Translations under genes and position numbers: made by a program
Assembly: GCF_030409605.1 (NCBI RefSeq)
Contig: NZ_JAUFQG010000006.1
Coordinates: forward strand, 806,001 to 870,000
Direction: 5' to 3'
Length of the DNA stretch: 64,000 nt
Source of the DNA: Simiduia curdlanivorans
GTDB lineage: Bacteria; Pseudomonadota; Gammaproteobacteria; Pseudomonadales; Cellvibrionaceae
Shown: one piece after another, positions 54,689 to 62,247 of the stretch
Numbering within the stretch: position 1 is the first letter of the stretch
Layout of the letters: each line of letters opens with the position of its first letter
Notes under the pieces: model-generated
Seen by the model: only the letters and a program-made list of their open reading frames with translations
Databases searched by the model: none
Told to the model about the DNA's origin: nothing

Positions 54689-55174
54689 TCAACCATCTTT
54701 CTCTAAGGATGCAATCAGATCGCGAAAGGCATCCTGATTAGCGCTATTTAACCCGACCAATATCCTGTGGGCCTCTAGCACCTTCGATTTCACGCCGCTT
54801 TCATCGGCACAATCCACGCACAGGGCTTCTGCGCCCTCTGCATCGGCTTGACCTTCTTTGACGATACAAAAGATTTCCGAAAAACCCATGGTTTGTAAAA
54901 TGCGGTCGATACTTGGATTATTGCTGACTAAGGTGGGCACCAGCTGATGACGCTCTTGAGCCAGTATGGAGATCTTTGCCATCAAGCCCAAGGTGGTGGA
55001 ATCGATTGCCTCCGCACCGGTGAGATCAAAAACCACGGAAATAAACGCGGGGTCACTAAACATCTTTTCGATGAAGCTATCGAAAGAAATACACAGGGTT
55101 AGACGAACGTCACCCAGCAATTTTATGACGTAAACACCTTGGTGGTCAGCCACCAAGATTTGACCTTCACGCAC
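54689..55174 (-). CDS. rssC: STAS-domain anti-sigma-factor antagonist (RssC-like)
   Basis: A 161-aa protein with an N-terminal STAS domain whose phospho-acceptor Ser lies in EAIDSTTLGLMAKISI. It opens MREGQILVADHQGVYVIKLLGDVRLTLC, closely like Pseudomonas RssC. The C-terminal tail (about 45 residues) is variable. Its ATG overlaps the end of the phosphatase/response-regulator gene by eight bases. The pair should form a partner-switching module in which the PP2C domain dephosphorylates this serine. Confidence 0.85.
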   Translation of the reverse strand: MREGQILVADHQGVYVIKLLGDVRLTLCISFDSFIEKMFSDPAFISVVFDLTGAEAIDSTTLGLMAKISILAQERHQLVPTLVSNNPSIDRILQTMGFSEIFCIVKEGQADAEGAEALCVDCADESGVKSKVLEAHRILVGLNSANQDAFRDLIASLEKDG

Positions 55175-56369
55175 TCGTTAACCCCCGAGAGATAGATAAC
55201 ACCGCAATGTCATCCGGAGCCTCTGTGACAGAGCTAAGCTGCAAAGCTTCGCACGCCGCCGCTATTGAAGGCGGCATATTACTCAGGCGAGCCAGCAATT
55301 CAAGCTCTTTATCGGCTAAATTGTCGGCACCCAGTATTTCCAGCACACCGTCTGAAAGCGCCAAGAGATGGAAGGTTTCAGGTAAATCTACCTGCCAAAC
55401 CGTCCACTGGGCATCTTTGAAAATCCCCACAGCCTTACCTTCACCGGGCAAGAAACTAGCGCCTGTATCAGTAATCATGACGGGCATGGGCAGATGACCC
55501 GCAACACAATATCGCAGCTGATGGGTTTGGGTGTCGATAACGCCGGTAAACAGGGTCAGATGATGGCCTAAGCTTGTGTCTAAGAGCTCTTGGTTTATCA
55601 CATCCAACAAATGCGCCGGACCCTGCTCAAAGGAGCTGGCGTCGGCATACAGCTCTTCCTCTCGCACCAAGCGGGTCACCAAATGCTTCAACCAAACGGT
55701 AACAAAGGCAGAGCTGGCGCCATGGCCAGAAACATCGGCCAGATAAAACGCTAAATAGCGCTGGCCGAGGTAGGCAAAATCGATAAAGTCACCGCTTAAA
55801 TACAAAGACGGCTCAATATGCTGGGTAACGTGGTATTGACCACGGGTTTGTGGGTGCTGCGGCAACAGCCGGCGCTGCACTTGACGACCCGCCTTTTGAT
55901 CGCGCTCTAATACCCGCAAGTTCTCGCGCAAAACCCGGTTCGCCGACTCGAGCTCGCTCCGGTAGCGCTGGTTGTCGGCCAGCAACGCCTTGCGCTCTAA
56001 AGACTTGTTGATGGAATGCTCTAGCATCTCGATATCAACAATGGGTTTGATCAAGTAATCACTGGCTCCCAAGCGCAGTGCTTCCACCACATCGGCCACC
56101 ACACCCGCGCCAGAGATGACGATCACCGGGGTATCGGGCGATGCCTCGTGAATAATACCCAGCACCTGCAGGCCATCGATGCCGGGCATGCGCAGGTCGG
56201 TTAGCACAATATCAGGGGAATGGCTGTAAAACAGATCGAGGCCCTGTTGGCCGTTGCCAGCCTCAATCACCTCAAAGCCGCTATCGGCCAGGTAGGTCAC
56301 AATGCTTTGACGCACGATACTATCGTCGTCGATGATGAGCAGCCGGTGCCGGCGCTGAGTGTCATTCAT
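55167..56369 (-). CDS. rssB: response regulator with PP2C (SpoIIE-type) phosphatase domain (RssB-like)
   Basis: A 400-aa protein. The receiver domain (1-125) has the acidic pocket LLIIDDDS, phospho-Asp in IVLTDLRMPGID and the Lys of YLIKPI. A coiled coil follows (about 130-165), then a PP2C-type phosphatase with LSGDFIDF, YLADVSGHGASSAFVT, LLALSDGVLE and EAPDDIAVL metal-binding motifs. The architecture is that of Pseudomonas RssB (and HsbR), which controls stress sigma-factor activity through a STAS partner, unlike the shorter adaptor RssB of E. coli. The STAS gene follows with an eight-base overlap. Confidence 0.88.
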   Translation of the reverse strand: MNDTQRRHRLLIIDDDSIVRQSIVTYLADSGFEVIEAGNGQQGLDLFYSHSPDIVLTDLRMPGIDGLQVLGIIHEASPDTPVIVISGAGVVADVVEALRLGASDYLIKPIVDIEMLEHSINKSLERKALLADNQRYRSELESANRVLRENLRVLERDQKAGRQVQRRLLPQHPQTRGQYHVTQHIEPSLYLSGDFIDFAYLGQRYLAFYLADVSGHGASSAFVTVWLKHLVTRLVREEELYADASSFEQGPAHLLDVINQELLDTSLGHHLTLFTGVIDTQTHQLRYCVAGHLPMPVMITDTGASFLPGEGKAVGIFKDAQWTVWQVDLPETFHLLALSDGVLEILGADNLADKELELLARLSNMPPSIAAACEALQLSSVTEAPDDIAVLSISRGLTSA

Positions 56370-56831
56370 AACTTTTTGTCGATACTACTCGTCACTATTA
56401 CGCGTCAATTGGCCCGTTAATACTACTCCACACTATCCGTGAATTATCGCTCAGATCGTGCGAATAAACAGCCTAGAGAACAACCCAATGAACAACACTC
56501 TACTGTAAACCATTAACCCTACTCCCATAAATTGTGTCTCGCAAGCTGTTCAAATGCTTCATTTTGGCGTATCTTTTCTGTCCAAGTTGCGTGAATAACG
56601 CACTTGGCGCACAAGCAAGGATCTTCCTCACCTTTGGCGCCCGCTAAAAGCTTTGTTAAGTAAAGTGATCAAAACTCATCGAATACCCGTCGCATGATCA
56701 ACGGGTTCGGCGAATGCAACATCTGAGTATTAAGGCTTCTACACTGATCGCAGGCAGTTTGATCAGCTGTAAGATAATAATCATGGCCAAGCCGCGCTTG
56801 CGCCAACACCTTTAAGCACAGGGAGCACCCT
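56370..56831. other. 462-bp intergenic region between rssB and the PilZ gene
   Basis: No gene found on either strand. A CCAAGT/ACTTGG hairpin with an inner GCG/CGC pair lies near 56581-56606. Divergent promoters for rssBC and the PilZ gene should be here but are not clearly visible. Confidence 0.5.
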
Positions 56832-57140
56832 ATGAGTCTTGCTAATCGCGCCTACAGTGAAAAGCGTAACTTTATCCGCATGCGGGTCGACTCGCCGGTC
56901 GATATAGAATTGACTGACGACGATGGCCATATCAACGGTATCTGCTGCGAATTAAGTGGCGGCGGCATGTCAGTAGAGGTAGATCGCGCCCTACCCGTGG
57001 GCACTCAAATGACCATAGTGCTGAGCTCTAGCCACGGCCATAGCCCGATGCTGAAAGCGACGGCGCGTGTTGCCCGCGTATCTTCCGGGCCGAACGAACG
57101 CTGTACACTGGGCTTAGAAATCGAACAGCTTCTCAATTAA
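56832..57140 (+). CDS. PilZ-domain c-di-GMP receptor
   Basis: A 102-aa single-domain PilZ protein. The RxxxR motif (RNFIR, in SEKRNFIRMRV) is intact and the second motif reads ELSGGG where (D/N)xSxxG is usual, so Glu replaces Asp/Asn. C-di-GMP binding is likely, possibly with altered affinity. It probably links to the c-di-GMP phosphodiesterase type of signalling seen at 5.5 kb, but no target is encoded beside it. The terminator follows directly. Confidence 0.9.
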   Translation: MSLANRAYSEKRNFIRMRVDSPVDIELTDDDGHINGICCELSGGGMSVEVDRALPVGTQMTIVLSSSHGHSPMLKATARVARVSSGPNERCTLGLEIEQLLN

Positions 57141-57166
57141 AAAAACCCGCTAAGCGGGTTTTTTTA
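57138..57166. terminator. bidirectional terminator between PilZ and mlaA genes
   Basis: An AAAAAACCCGC/GCGGGTTTTTT stem with a TAA loop, A-run on the left and T-run on the right. It serves the PilZ gene (plus) and mlaA (minus). Confidence 0.92.
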
Positions 57167-57193
57167 TGGGCATGATTAGCACCAGCTTTGGTG

Positions 57194-57928
57194 CTAATAA
57201 TCGCCGTATTCGTCATCGCCACCGAAATCATCTTCGACCACGCCGTCGTTGATGAGGAACTGCCTATTTTGCAAATAGGCCTCGCGAATAAACACATACT
57301 TATCGCCGGAGATGCTGTCTTCAAACGGCAGCAATTGGGCGCGCAGAGAAACGAATCTCAGCCCCAATACGCTGTTGCGAACCGCGACATCACCAATTTG
57401 AACAATGGGTAGGGTGTCGAGGTCCAGCGGAATAGCAGCGGTGCGCCGCAGGGTTGATGGGCCGAGAAAAGGCAACATCATATAAGGCCCCTGACCGACA
57501 CCCCAAGCCGCTAAGGTTTGGCCAAAATCCTCACCGTCGCCCCTCAACAAGCCAAAGTGGCCGGCCACATCGAAAACACCCACAACACCCACGGTGGAAT
57601 TAATCAGAAAACGCGCCGTATCATTGGCCGCCTTGTCCCATTTCCACTGCAACACATCGTTAAAAACGTTGGTAATTTCGCGCAAGTTTAAAAACACATT
57701 GTCCACCCCCACTTCCACCGGGTCGGGCAACACAGCGCGGTAACCCACGGCCAGCGGGCGCAACAAATAAGTATCTAAGCCGTCGTTAAAGGCAAACATC
57801 TTGCGATTGAAGCCCTCCCAAGGGTCTTGCTCAGAGGCGCCATCTTGCGCGAATAGAGGTGCCGCATTACAGCAGCACAGAAGCAGCGCCGCTGCAGAAA
57901 AGGATCGCCAAGCTATTTGCCATGTCAT
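57194..57928 (-). CDS. mlaA: MlaA/VacJ-family outer-membrane lipid-asymmetry protein
   Basis: A 244-aa MlaA homologue that removes phospholipids from the outer leaflet of the outer membrane with MlaFEDBC. It has the family core DPWEGFNRKMFAFNDGLDTYLLRPLAVGY, RFLINSTVGVVGVFDVA, EDFGQTLAAWGVGQGPYMMLPFLGPSTLRR and an acidic C-terminal tail. The signal sequence reads ALLLCCCNAAPLFAQDG: no canonical lipobox, and cleavage after FAQ/AQA-like sites seems likely, so it may be soluble rather than a lipoprotein as in E. coli. The ATG at 57928 is preferred over the extension to 58006. Confidence 0.9.
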   Translation of the reverse strand: MTWQIAWRSFSAAALLLCCCNAAPLFAQDGASEQDPWEGFNRKMFAFNDGLDTYLLRPLAVGYRAVLPDPVEVGVDNVFLNLREITNVFNDVLQWKWDKAANDTARFLINSTVGVVGVFDVAGHFGLLRGDGEDFGQTLAAWGVGQGPYMMLPFLGPSTLRRTAAIPLDLDTLPIVQIGDVAVRNSVLGLRFVSLRAQLLPFEDSISGDKYVFIREAYLQNRQFLINDGVVEDDFGGDDEYGDY

Positions 57929-58036
57929 AACACTACTCGCTGCATACACTTTTTGCTGGCGCAATAACGCCACCGGGTAAAAATGAGGGCGCCATTGTAA
58001 TGCCAACGAGCGGGGGTGTCTGCAAACATTGCCTAA

Positions 58037-58501
58037 CTATCGGCCGAGGCACCGGTATTGAACGGTCAGTTGATATTGGTGCTGACCTTCCGGCACCACG
58101 CTTTCACTCACTTTGCGCCAGCCGTGGGTACAAACCTGGACCATTTTCTGAAACAGCTGATGTTGAGCGCGCTGCAAGCTATCGGCATTGGCAAGCTCTA
58201 GCGATGCGCGAACGGTGAGGATCTCTGCCGCGCGCGCAGGCGTTTGCGCGACTAATGGCGCTTGTTCCAGCACCGGCGCGGGAACCTGTACCGGTGCCGG
58301 ATCGGAAGAGTGAGGCGCAGGCTTGTCCTCAGCGCACTCAAAGTGCAAACGATGGAACTGCCCGGTTTCCGACAAATCCACCATCTCCTCGCAGGGTTTA
58401 CCCTCTGCATCTAGCGTCACCTCCGCCGCTTGGGCCTGCCCTATCACCAAGCAGGCGAGGCAAAACACCCCGGCGTTTATCAATCTACTGTGCACTATCA
58501 T
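58037..58501 (-). CDS. secreted hypothetical protein
   Basis: A 154-aa protein with a signal peptide ending QAQAA and a mature part of no recognised family. Four mature cysteines (KPCEE, FECAED, VCTHG, YRCLG) and a Pro/Ala-rich middle (PAPVQVPAPVLEQAP) are visible. It lies between mlaA and the porin, all on the minus strand. Confidence 0.55.
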   Translation of the reverse strand: MIVHSRLINAGVFCLACLVIGQAQAAEVTLDAEGKPCEEMVDLSETGQFHRLHFECAEDKPAPHSSDPAPVQVPAPVLEQAPLVAQTPARAAEILTVRASLELANADSLQRAQHQLFQKMVQVCTHGWRKVSESVVPEGQHQYQLTVQYRCLGR

Positions 58502-58520
58502 TTGTCTTCCTCAAAAACAC

Positions 58521-58543
58521 AAAAAGGGTGCCGAAGCACCCTT
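58521..58543 (-). terminator. porin terminator
   Basis: An AAGGGTGC/GCACCCTT stem with a stable UUCG-type loop (TTCG on the minus strand) and a T-run, 18 bases after the porin stop. Confidence 0.88.
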
Positions 58544-58560
58544 ATCACGAAAACCGAATA

Positions 58561-59478
58561 CTAGAACTTGTGCTCAATGCCCAAGCCGACGTAGTCAGCT
58601 TCTTTCGCTTCGCTGTCAGCGGTTTCATTGGTGTAGAAACCAAACAGCTTGGTGTTTTTGGCGAGCTTGTAATCGGCACCTAATGAATAGGTTTCGCCGC
58701 CAGCGGTAGAAATATCAGATTGACCAGCCTGCGCCTTCAAGGCCCAGTCGCCCATCTTGTATTGGCCACTCACTGCCCAACCGTCGGTTTCAACACCGGC
58801 TGTGTCATCGGTCTCAGCCAACAGGCCCAGTTGGAAGCTGCCCAAGGTCGCCTGCACAACACCGCGAATCACGGTCGAGTCCACTGCGCGCACGTCGGTG
58901 TCATAGCTGATACCGGCGTAGAAGGTGTCGTTTTCCCAACCACCGGCAACAGAGTAACCATCGTCTACGTTTTCAGCTTCGCTCATCACGTAAGCGCCTT
59001 GGGCAAAGAAACCACCCATCTCAGGCGTGGCGTACATCACGGTATTTTTAGAGCGCACTTCACTCTTGGTGATGATGCTTTTGATATCGCCCTGCAGGTC
59101 GTTGAACAGATCAACTTTGTTTTGCAGCAGTTTGGTAGGGGTATCGTGCACACCAGCAATAACACTACCGAAGCCACCGGCTAAGCCTACATAGCTATTG
59201 CGTTGCTTGAATACGTCAGTACCTGAATCTGGGTCTACTTCGTATTCCAGCTGATAAATCACGCTCAAGCTATCGGACAGCGCGGTCTTGCCAGCAAAGC
59301 CCAAACGCGAGGCATTGCTCTGCAGTTCATTGGTAGAAACACCGGCTTCGTCCTGATTTTCTACTGAGAGGTTGATCTTGCCGTAAATTTTTCCGTCAAT
59401 TGGGCCTTCAGCTTGTGCGGCCATTGGCAAAACCGCTGCGATAGCGAACGGCAGAACTTTTTTCAGTGATGCTTGCAT
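58561..59478 (-). CDS. Gram-negative outer-membrane porin (Porin_4-like)
   Basis: A 305-aa porin with a signal peptide (MQASLKKVLPFAIAAVLPMAAQA). The barrel opens GPIDGKIYGKINLSVENQDEAGV and has LQSNASRLGFAGKTALSD..., the long loop with SYVGLAGGFGSVIAGVHDTPTK, and ends with YVGLGIEHKF, the terminal Phe needed for outer-membrane insertion. It forms a general-diffusion trimer. Pho-box-like sequences lie upstream, so it may be phosphate-regulated. It has its own terminator. Confidence 0.92.
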   Translation of the reverse strand: MQASLKKVLPFAIAAVLPMAAQAEGPIDGKIYGKINLSVENQDEAGVSTNELQSNASRLGFAGKTALSDSLSVIYQLEYEVDPDSGTDVFKQRNSYVGLAGGFGSVIAGVHDTPTKLLQNKVDLFNDLQGDIKSIITKSEVRSKNTVMYATPEMGGFFAQGAYVMSEAENVDDGYSVAGGWENDTFYAGISYDTDVRAVDSTVIRGVVQATLGSFQLGLLAETDDTAGVETDGWAVSGQYKMGDWALKAQAGQSDISTAGGETYSLGADYKLAKNTKLFGFYTNETADSEAKEADYVGLGIEHKF

Positions 59479-59580
59479 GGATAATCCCCTTTACGTTTTT
59501 TAGGCATTTCAGTTTTTAGGCATTTCATTTCATCGAGTGAAACACTTCACCGGATTGGCGTGCATTCTGGCCGCGAAATA

Positions 59581-59689
59581 TTGCAGAAAAATGACAAGAG
59601 TGTCGAGCAAAGAAGATTAAGCAATTAAAAATGGGCTTTTAATTAAGAAAAGAACTTCGAATAAGCTACTTTTGTCATAAAACTGTCAA
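59581..59689 (-). promoter_or_regulatory. Pho-box-like sequences upstream of the porin
   Basis: On the minus strand 59598-59581 reads CTTGTCATTTTTCTGCAA, close to the PhoB consensus, about 105 bases before the porin start. On the plus strand 59672-59689 reads TTGTCATAAAACTGTCAA, an even closer match but in the opposite orientation. Two half-site pairs of TGTCA spaced 11 bp are visible. Confidence 0.4.
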
Positions 59690-59718
59690 GTGACATTAGA
59701 ATAGACAGGCGCCAATTT

Positions 59719-60489
59719 TTAGCAAATGTGAAGTATATCTTGGTCTACAAAGCGCTGAACTAAGGCCAAGGCCTGTTCCGTGAACAGCGCTGACACTGGC
59801 GTACCTTGGTTCCCGTGTACCAACTCAAACAAGTCATGAATTAAGCGTTTCAGGCCCAGTTGCGCCCCCTTATCCACCGCATCCAACAGGCTATAACTCA
59901 AGCCGTTCAGCGCCATGAATTTAACTCGGTGCTGGCGATCGCGGTGCACCAGTAGAAAGGTTGGCAGCGCCGGTATATCGCTCGGTTGATGCGCAGGGCC
60001 AATGGTTTGCACTGGGTATTGATATACCAGAGGCCAAGCCAATGCCGATAAGCGGACGTTGGTGGCAAGGGTTACCGGCGGCTTATCGGCCGGCTCAGGC
60101 AAGGACTCCGGTGCTACATCGAGCGCCAGCTCCACCCATTCATAGTGCATGAGTTCAGTGGCAAAGGGCGGCAGCAGGGCTTGGGCTTTTTCAGAGGCCG
60201 AAACGAAGTTCAAAAACTCTTGCCCGATCTCTAAAAAGTAAGGCGAGTGAGCGCGGTAGTCGGCGACGAACAAACGCACGAGGGCAAGCCAAGTATCGTC
60301 CGCCACGAGGCTGCGCAGCACGGGAAAACCACTGCTTAAAAAATCTTCGATATTATTAAAAATCAGCTCTTGATAAACCTGTAACCGCCGCCGCTCGACG
60401 CCTTCCGGCGCCGCGCAGCGCGCAGGGTTACGCAGATATTGCGTCAGCGAATATTGCGCGCGACTGAATGTGGTGGCACTTTCGCTCAT
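59719..60489 (-). CDS. HvfC/BufC-like DUF2063 maturation partner
   Basis: A 256-aa DUF2063-family protein. The N-terminal domain has the family pattern RRRLQVYQELIFNNIEDFLSSGFPVLRSLV, followed by a HSPYFLEIGQEFLNFV segment and a C-terminal region ending LVQRFVDQDILHIC. Proteins of this family bind the precursor peptide and present it to the DUF692 iron enzyme. Its ATG overlaps the DUF692 stop by four bases (ATGA), so the two are translationally coupled. The frame extends upstream to 60681 in the DUF692 gene, but the ATG at 60489 is the sensible start. Confidence 0.88.
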   Translation of the reverse strand: MSESATTFSRAQYSLTQYLRNPARCAAPEGVERRRLQVYQELIFNNIEDFLSSGFPVLRSLVADDTWLALVRLFVADYRAHSPYFLEIGQEFLNFVSASEKAQALLPPFATELMHYEWVELALDVAPESLPEPADKPPVTLATNVRLSALAWPLVYQYPVQTIGPAHQPSDIPALPTFLLVHRDRQHRVKFMALNGLSYSLLDAVDKGAQLGLKRLIHDLFELVHGNQGTPVSALFTEQALALVQRFVDQDILHIC

Positions 60490-61385
60490 GCTATAACACC
60501 TGAGGAAGTCGGTGAGCCGGTGCGAAAATCGTGCGCGCCACCCGCTAAGGCGCGCGTCTGAATCTGCTTTACTCGATTCAACTCGGCCAACATATCCACC
60601 AAAGGCGGAATATTGAAATCCCGTTCCAACAGCGTCGGCCTCACGCCAAACAGGCCGTAAGCCTGTTCCAGCAAAGCCCAAACCGGCTCGATCACATCGG
60701 CGCCGTGGGTATCTACTTTTAAGTCTTCCGCTTCGTCATAGTGACCCGCAATGTGGTAATAGGCGGTGCGGGCACCCGGCAGTTGGCGCAGAAAATCACT
60801 GGCGTTATAGCGGTGATTAATGCTGTTCACATAAATATTGTTTACATCTAATAACAAATCACAATCGGCTTCGCTAAGCACCGCATTGATAAATTCAGCC
60901 TCGGTTAAATCTTGCCCAGCGGTTAAATAATAAGACACATTTTCCAAGGCAATTCGGCGCTCTAATCTATCTTGCACTTCGCGCACGCGGCCAGCCACAT
61001 AGTGTACCGCCTCTTCGGTAAAGGGAATGGGCAGTAAGTCGTACAGGTGCCCATCGTCGCTGCAATAGCTTAGATGTTCGCTATAACAGAGGACTTTATG
61101 CTCATCGAGAAAGTTTTTTATATTGCTAATCAAGGCCGTATCAAGCGGCGCTGGAGAGCCGATGGAAAGCGAAAGGCCATGGCAGAAAAAAGGAAAACGC
61201 TCGGTATAACTGCGTAATTGTTCACCGAAACGACCGCCAACACCAATCCAATTCTCTGGTGCCACCTCCATAAAGTTTACCTCGGCGGGCGTCAGCTCGG
61301 CGAAGCTTTTCATTTCACTGCGTCGTAAACCTAAACCGGCGCTAAGCGCCGGTTTAGTTACAACTTTATCAAGGTTATGAGCCAA
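60486..61385 (-). CDS. DUF692 multinuclear non-heme iron oxidase (HvfB/BufB/MbnB-like)
   Basis: A 299-aa TIM-barrel MNIO enzyme. Metal-ligand regions are visible: FFCHGLSLSIG, CYSEHLSYC, ALENVSYY, LLLDVNNIYVNSINH, YYHIAGHYDE and VDTHGADV. In characterised HvfB/BufB systems such enzymes convert cysteines of a partner peptide to copper-binding heterocycle/thioamide groups. It is the second gene of a three-gene operon, 29 bases after the precursor gene. There is no ATG; the TTG at 61385 with GAGGAA eight bases upstream is the likely start. Confidence 0.92.
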   Translation of the reverse strand: MAHNLDKVVTKPALSAGLGLRRSEMKSFAELTPAEVNFMEVAPENWIGVGGRFGEQLRSYTERFPFFCHGLSLSIGSPAPLDTALISNIKNFLDEHKVLCYSEHLSYCSDDGHLYDLLPIPFTEEAVHYVAGRVREVQDRLERRIALENVSYYLTAGQDLTEAEFINAVLSEADCDLLLDVNNIYVNSINHRYNASDFLRQLPGARTAYYHIAGHYDEAEDLKVDTHGADVIEPVWALLEQAYGLFGVRPTLLERDFNIPPLVDMLAELNRVKQIQTRALAGGAHDFRTGSPTSSGVIA

Positions 61386-61414
61386 GCGTAGGTTTCCTCG
61401 TTACCAACCAAAGA

Positions 61415-61801
61415 TTATGCAGCACCGCCACATTTACCTTCTTTGTCGGCTTTACCTTCGCCACACTTGCCCTCTTTGGCTTTATCGCCGCACTTCCCTT
61501 CACCGCACTTACCGTCTTTCTTGGCCTTGTCGCCGCACTTACCTTCGCCACATTTGCCATCTTTTTTGGCTTTATCACCGCACTTGCCTTCGCCACACTT
61601 GCCATCTTTCTTGGCCTTATCGCCACACTTGCCCTCACCGCATTTACCTTCTGCGTGATTATCGGCCAAGTTGTAACCGCTACTCAATTCCTGTGCAGAG
61701 AAGGGGTTTTGGTCGGCAAATGCAGCGCTAGAGATAGCAGCAGATGCAAGTACTGCAGCGCCAATAGCGGCGGCAAAAGGGGTTTTCATAGACTTAGACA
61801 T
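61415..61801 (-). CDS. HvfA-like EGKCG-repeat RiPP precursor
   Basis: A 128-aa exported precursor peptide. A signal peptide (FAAAIGAAVLASAAISSAAFA) and a short spacer precede a repeat region with ten Cys-containing [E/D]GKCG motifs (seven EGKCG, three DGKCG) plus one degenerate EGKAD. Four units follow the period DGKCGEGKCGDKAKK (45 bp). Modified cysteines in EGKCG motifs of HvfA peptides bind copper. GGAG eight bases before the ATG at 61801 supports this start over the longer frame. It is first in the operon with the MNIO and DUF2063 genes. Confidence 0.9.
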   Translation of the reverse strand: MSKSMKTPFAAAIGAAVLASAAISSAAFADQNPFSAQELSSGYNLADNHAEGKCGEGKCGDKAKKDGKCGEGKCGDKAKKDGKCGEGKCGDKAKKDGKCGEGKCGDKAKEGKCGEGKADKEGKCGGAA

Positions 61802-61922
61802 AAGATTTCTCCGTAACATGCCAGTTGCTTTTATTGTGGGCAAGTGCCCTTTCCGTGTAAATCAGTGAATTGGAGCCAGTTTAGACACCGACGTTACAGT
61901 ATAGACGCAAGTTTTTTAAGCC

Positions 61923-62193
61923 CTAGGGAACCTCTGAATAACTCTGGTGCCGCTCTGGCTTCCAGCAAATTTCGTGGGCTAGGCGCGGCTTCGAAGGCAT
62001 ACCGGGGTCTGTCGAGAAGTCGCAACAACGCACACGGAATTTGCTGGAAGCCCCGCAGGGCGCGGCCTTTAGTGGCCATCCGCTGCGTTGAGCTTCTTGC
62101 TAAGGGCTACGGCCATTAGCTACGAAACTCGCCTTGCGGCTGACCGCTACAGGTCACGCAGAACGGTACCAGAGTTATTCAGAGGTTCCCTAG
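61923..62193. mobile_element. 271-bp MITE-like nonautonomous element
   Basis: 29-bp terminal inverted repeats (61923-61951 and 62165-62193) match at 28 of 29 bases and start CTAGGGAACCTCTGAATAAC. CTAG at both ends may be part of the repeat or a target duplication. A second inverted pair lies inside: GGCTTCCAGCAAATTTCGTG (left) and CACGGAATTTGCTGGAAGCC (right). There is no transposase frame. It sits 122 bases upstream of the HvfA-like start. Confidence 0.85.
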
Positions 62194-62247
62194 TTCACGT
62201 CCGCGGCCAATAGAGCGGCTTTCGCGCTCAAGCGAAGGCAATAGCGG

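Noticed and set aside
61417..61731. Plus-strand frames of 71-104 codons over the HvfA-like gene.
   Set aside because: They are the antisense shadow of its 45-bp repeats.
61880..61922. ECF sigma-type promoter (CGTCTA, TGTAAC words) for the HvfA operon.
   Set aside because: No -35/-10 pair with acceptable spacing could be fixed.
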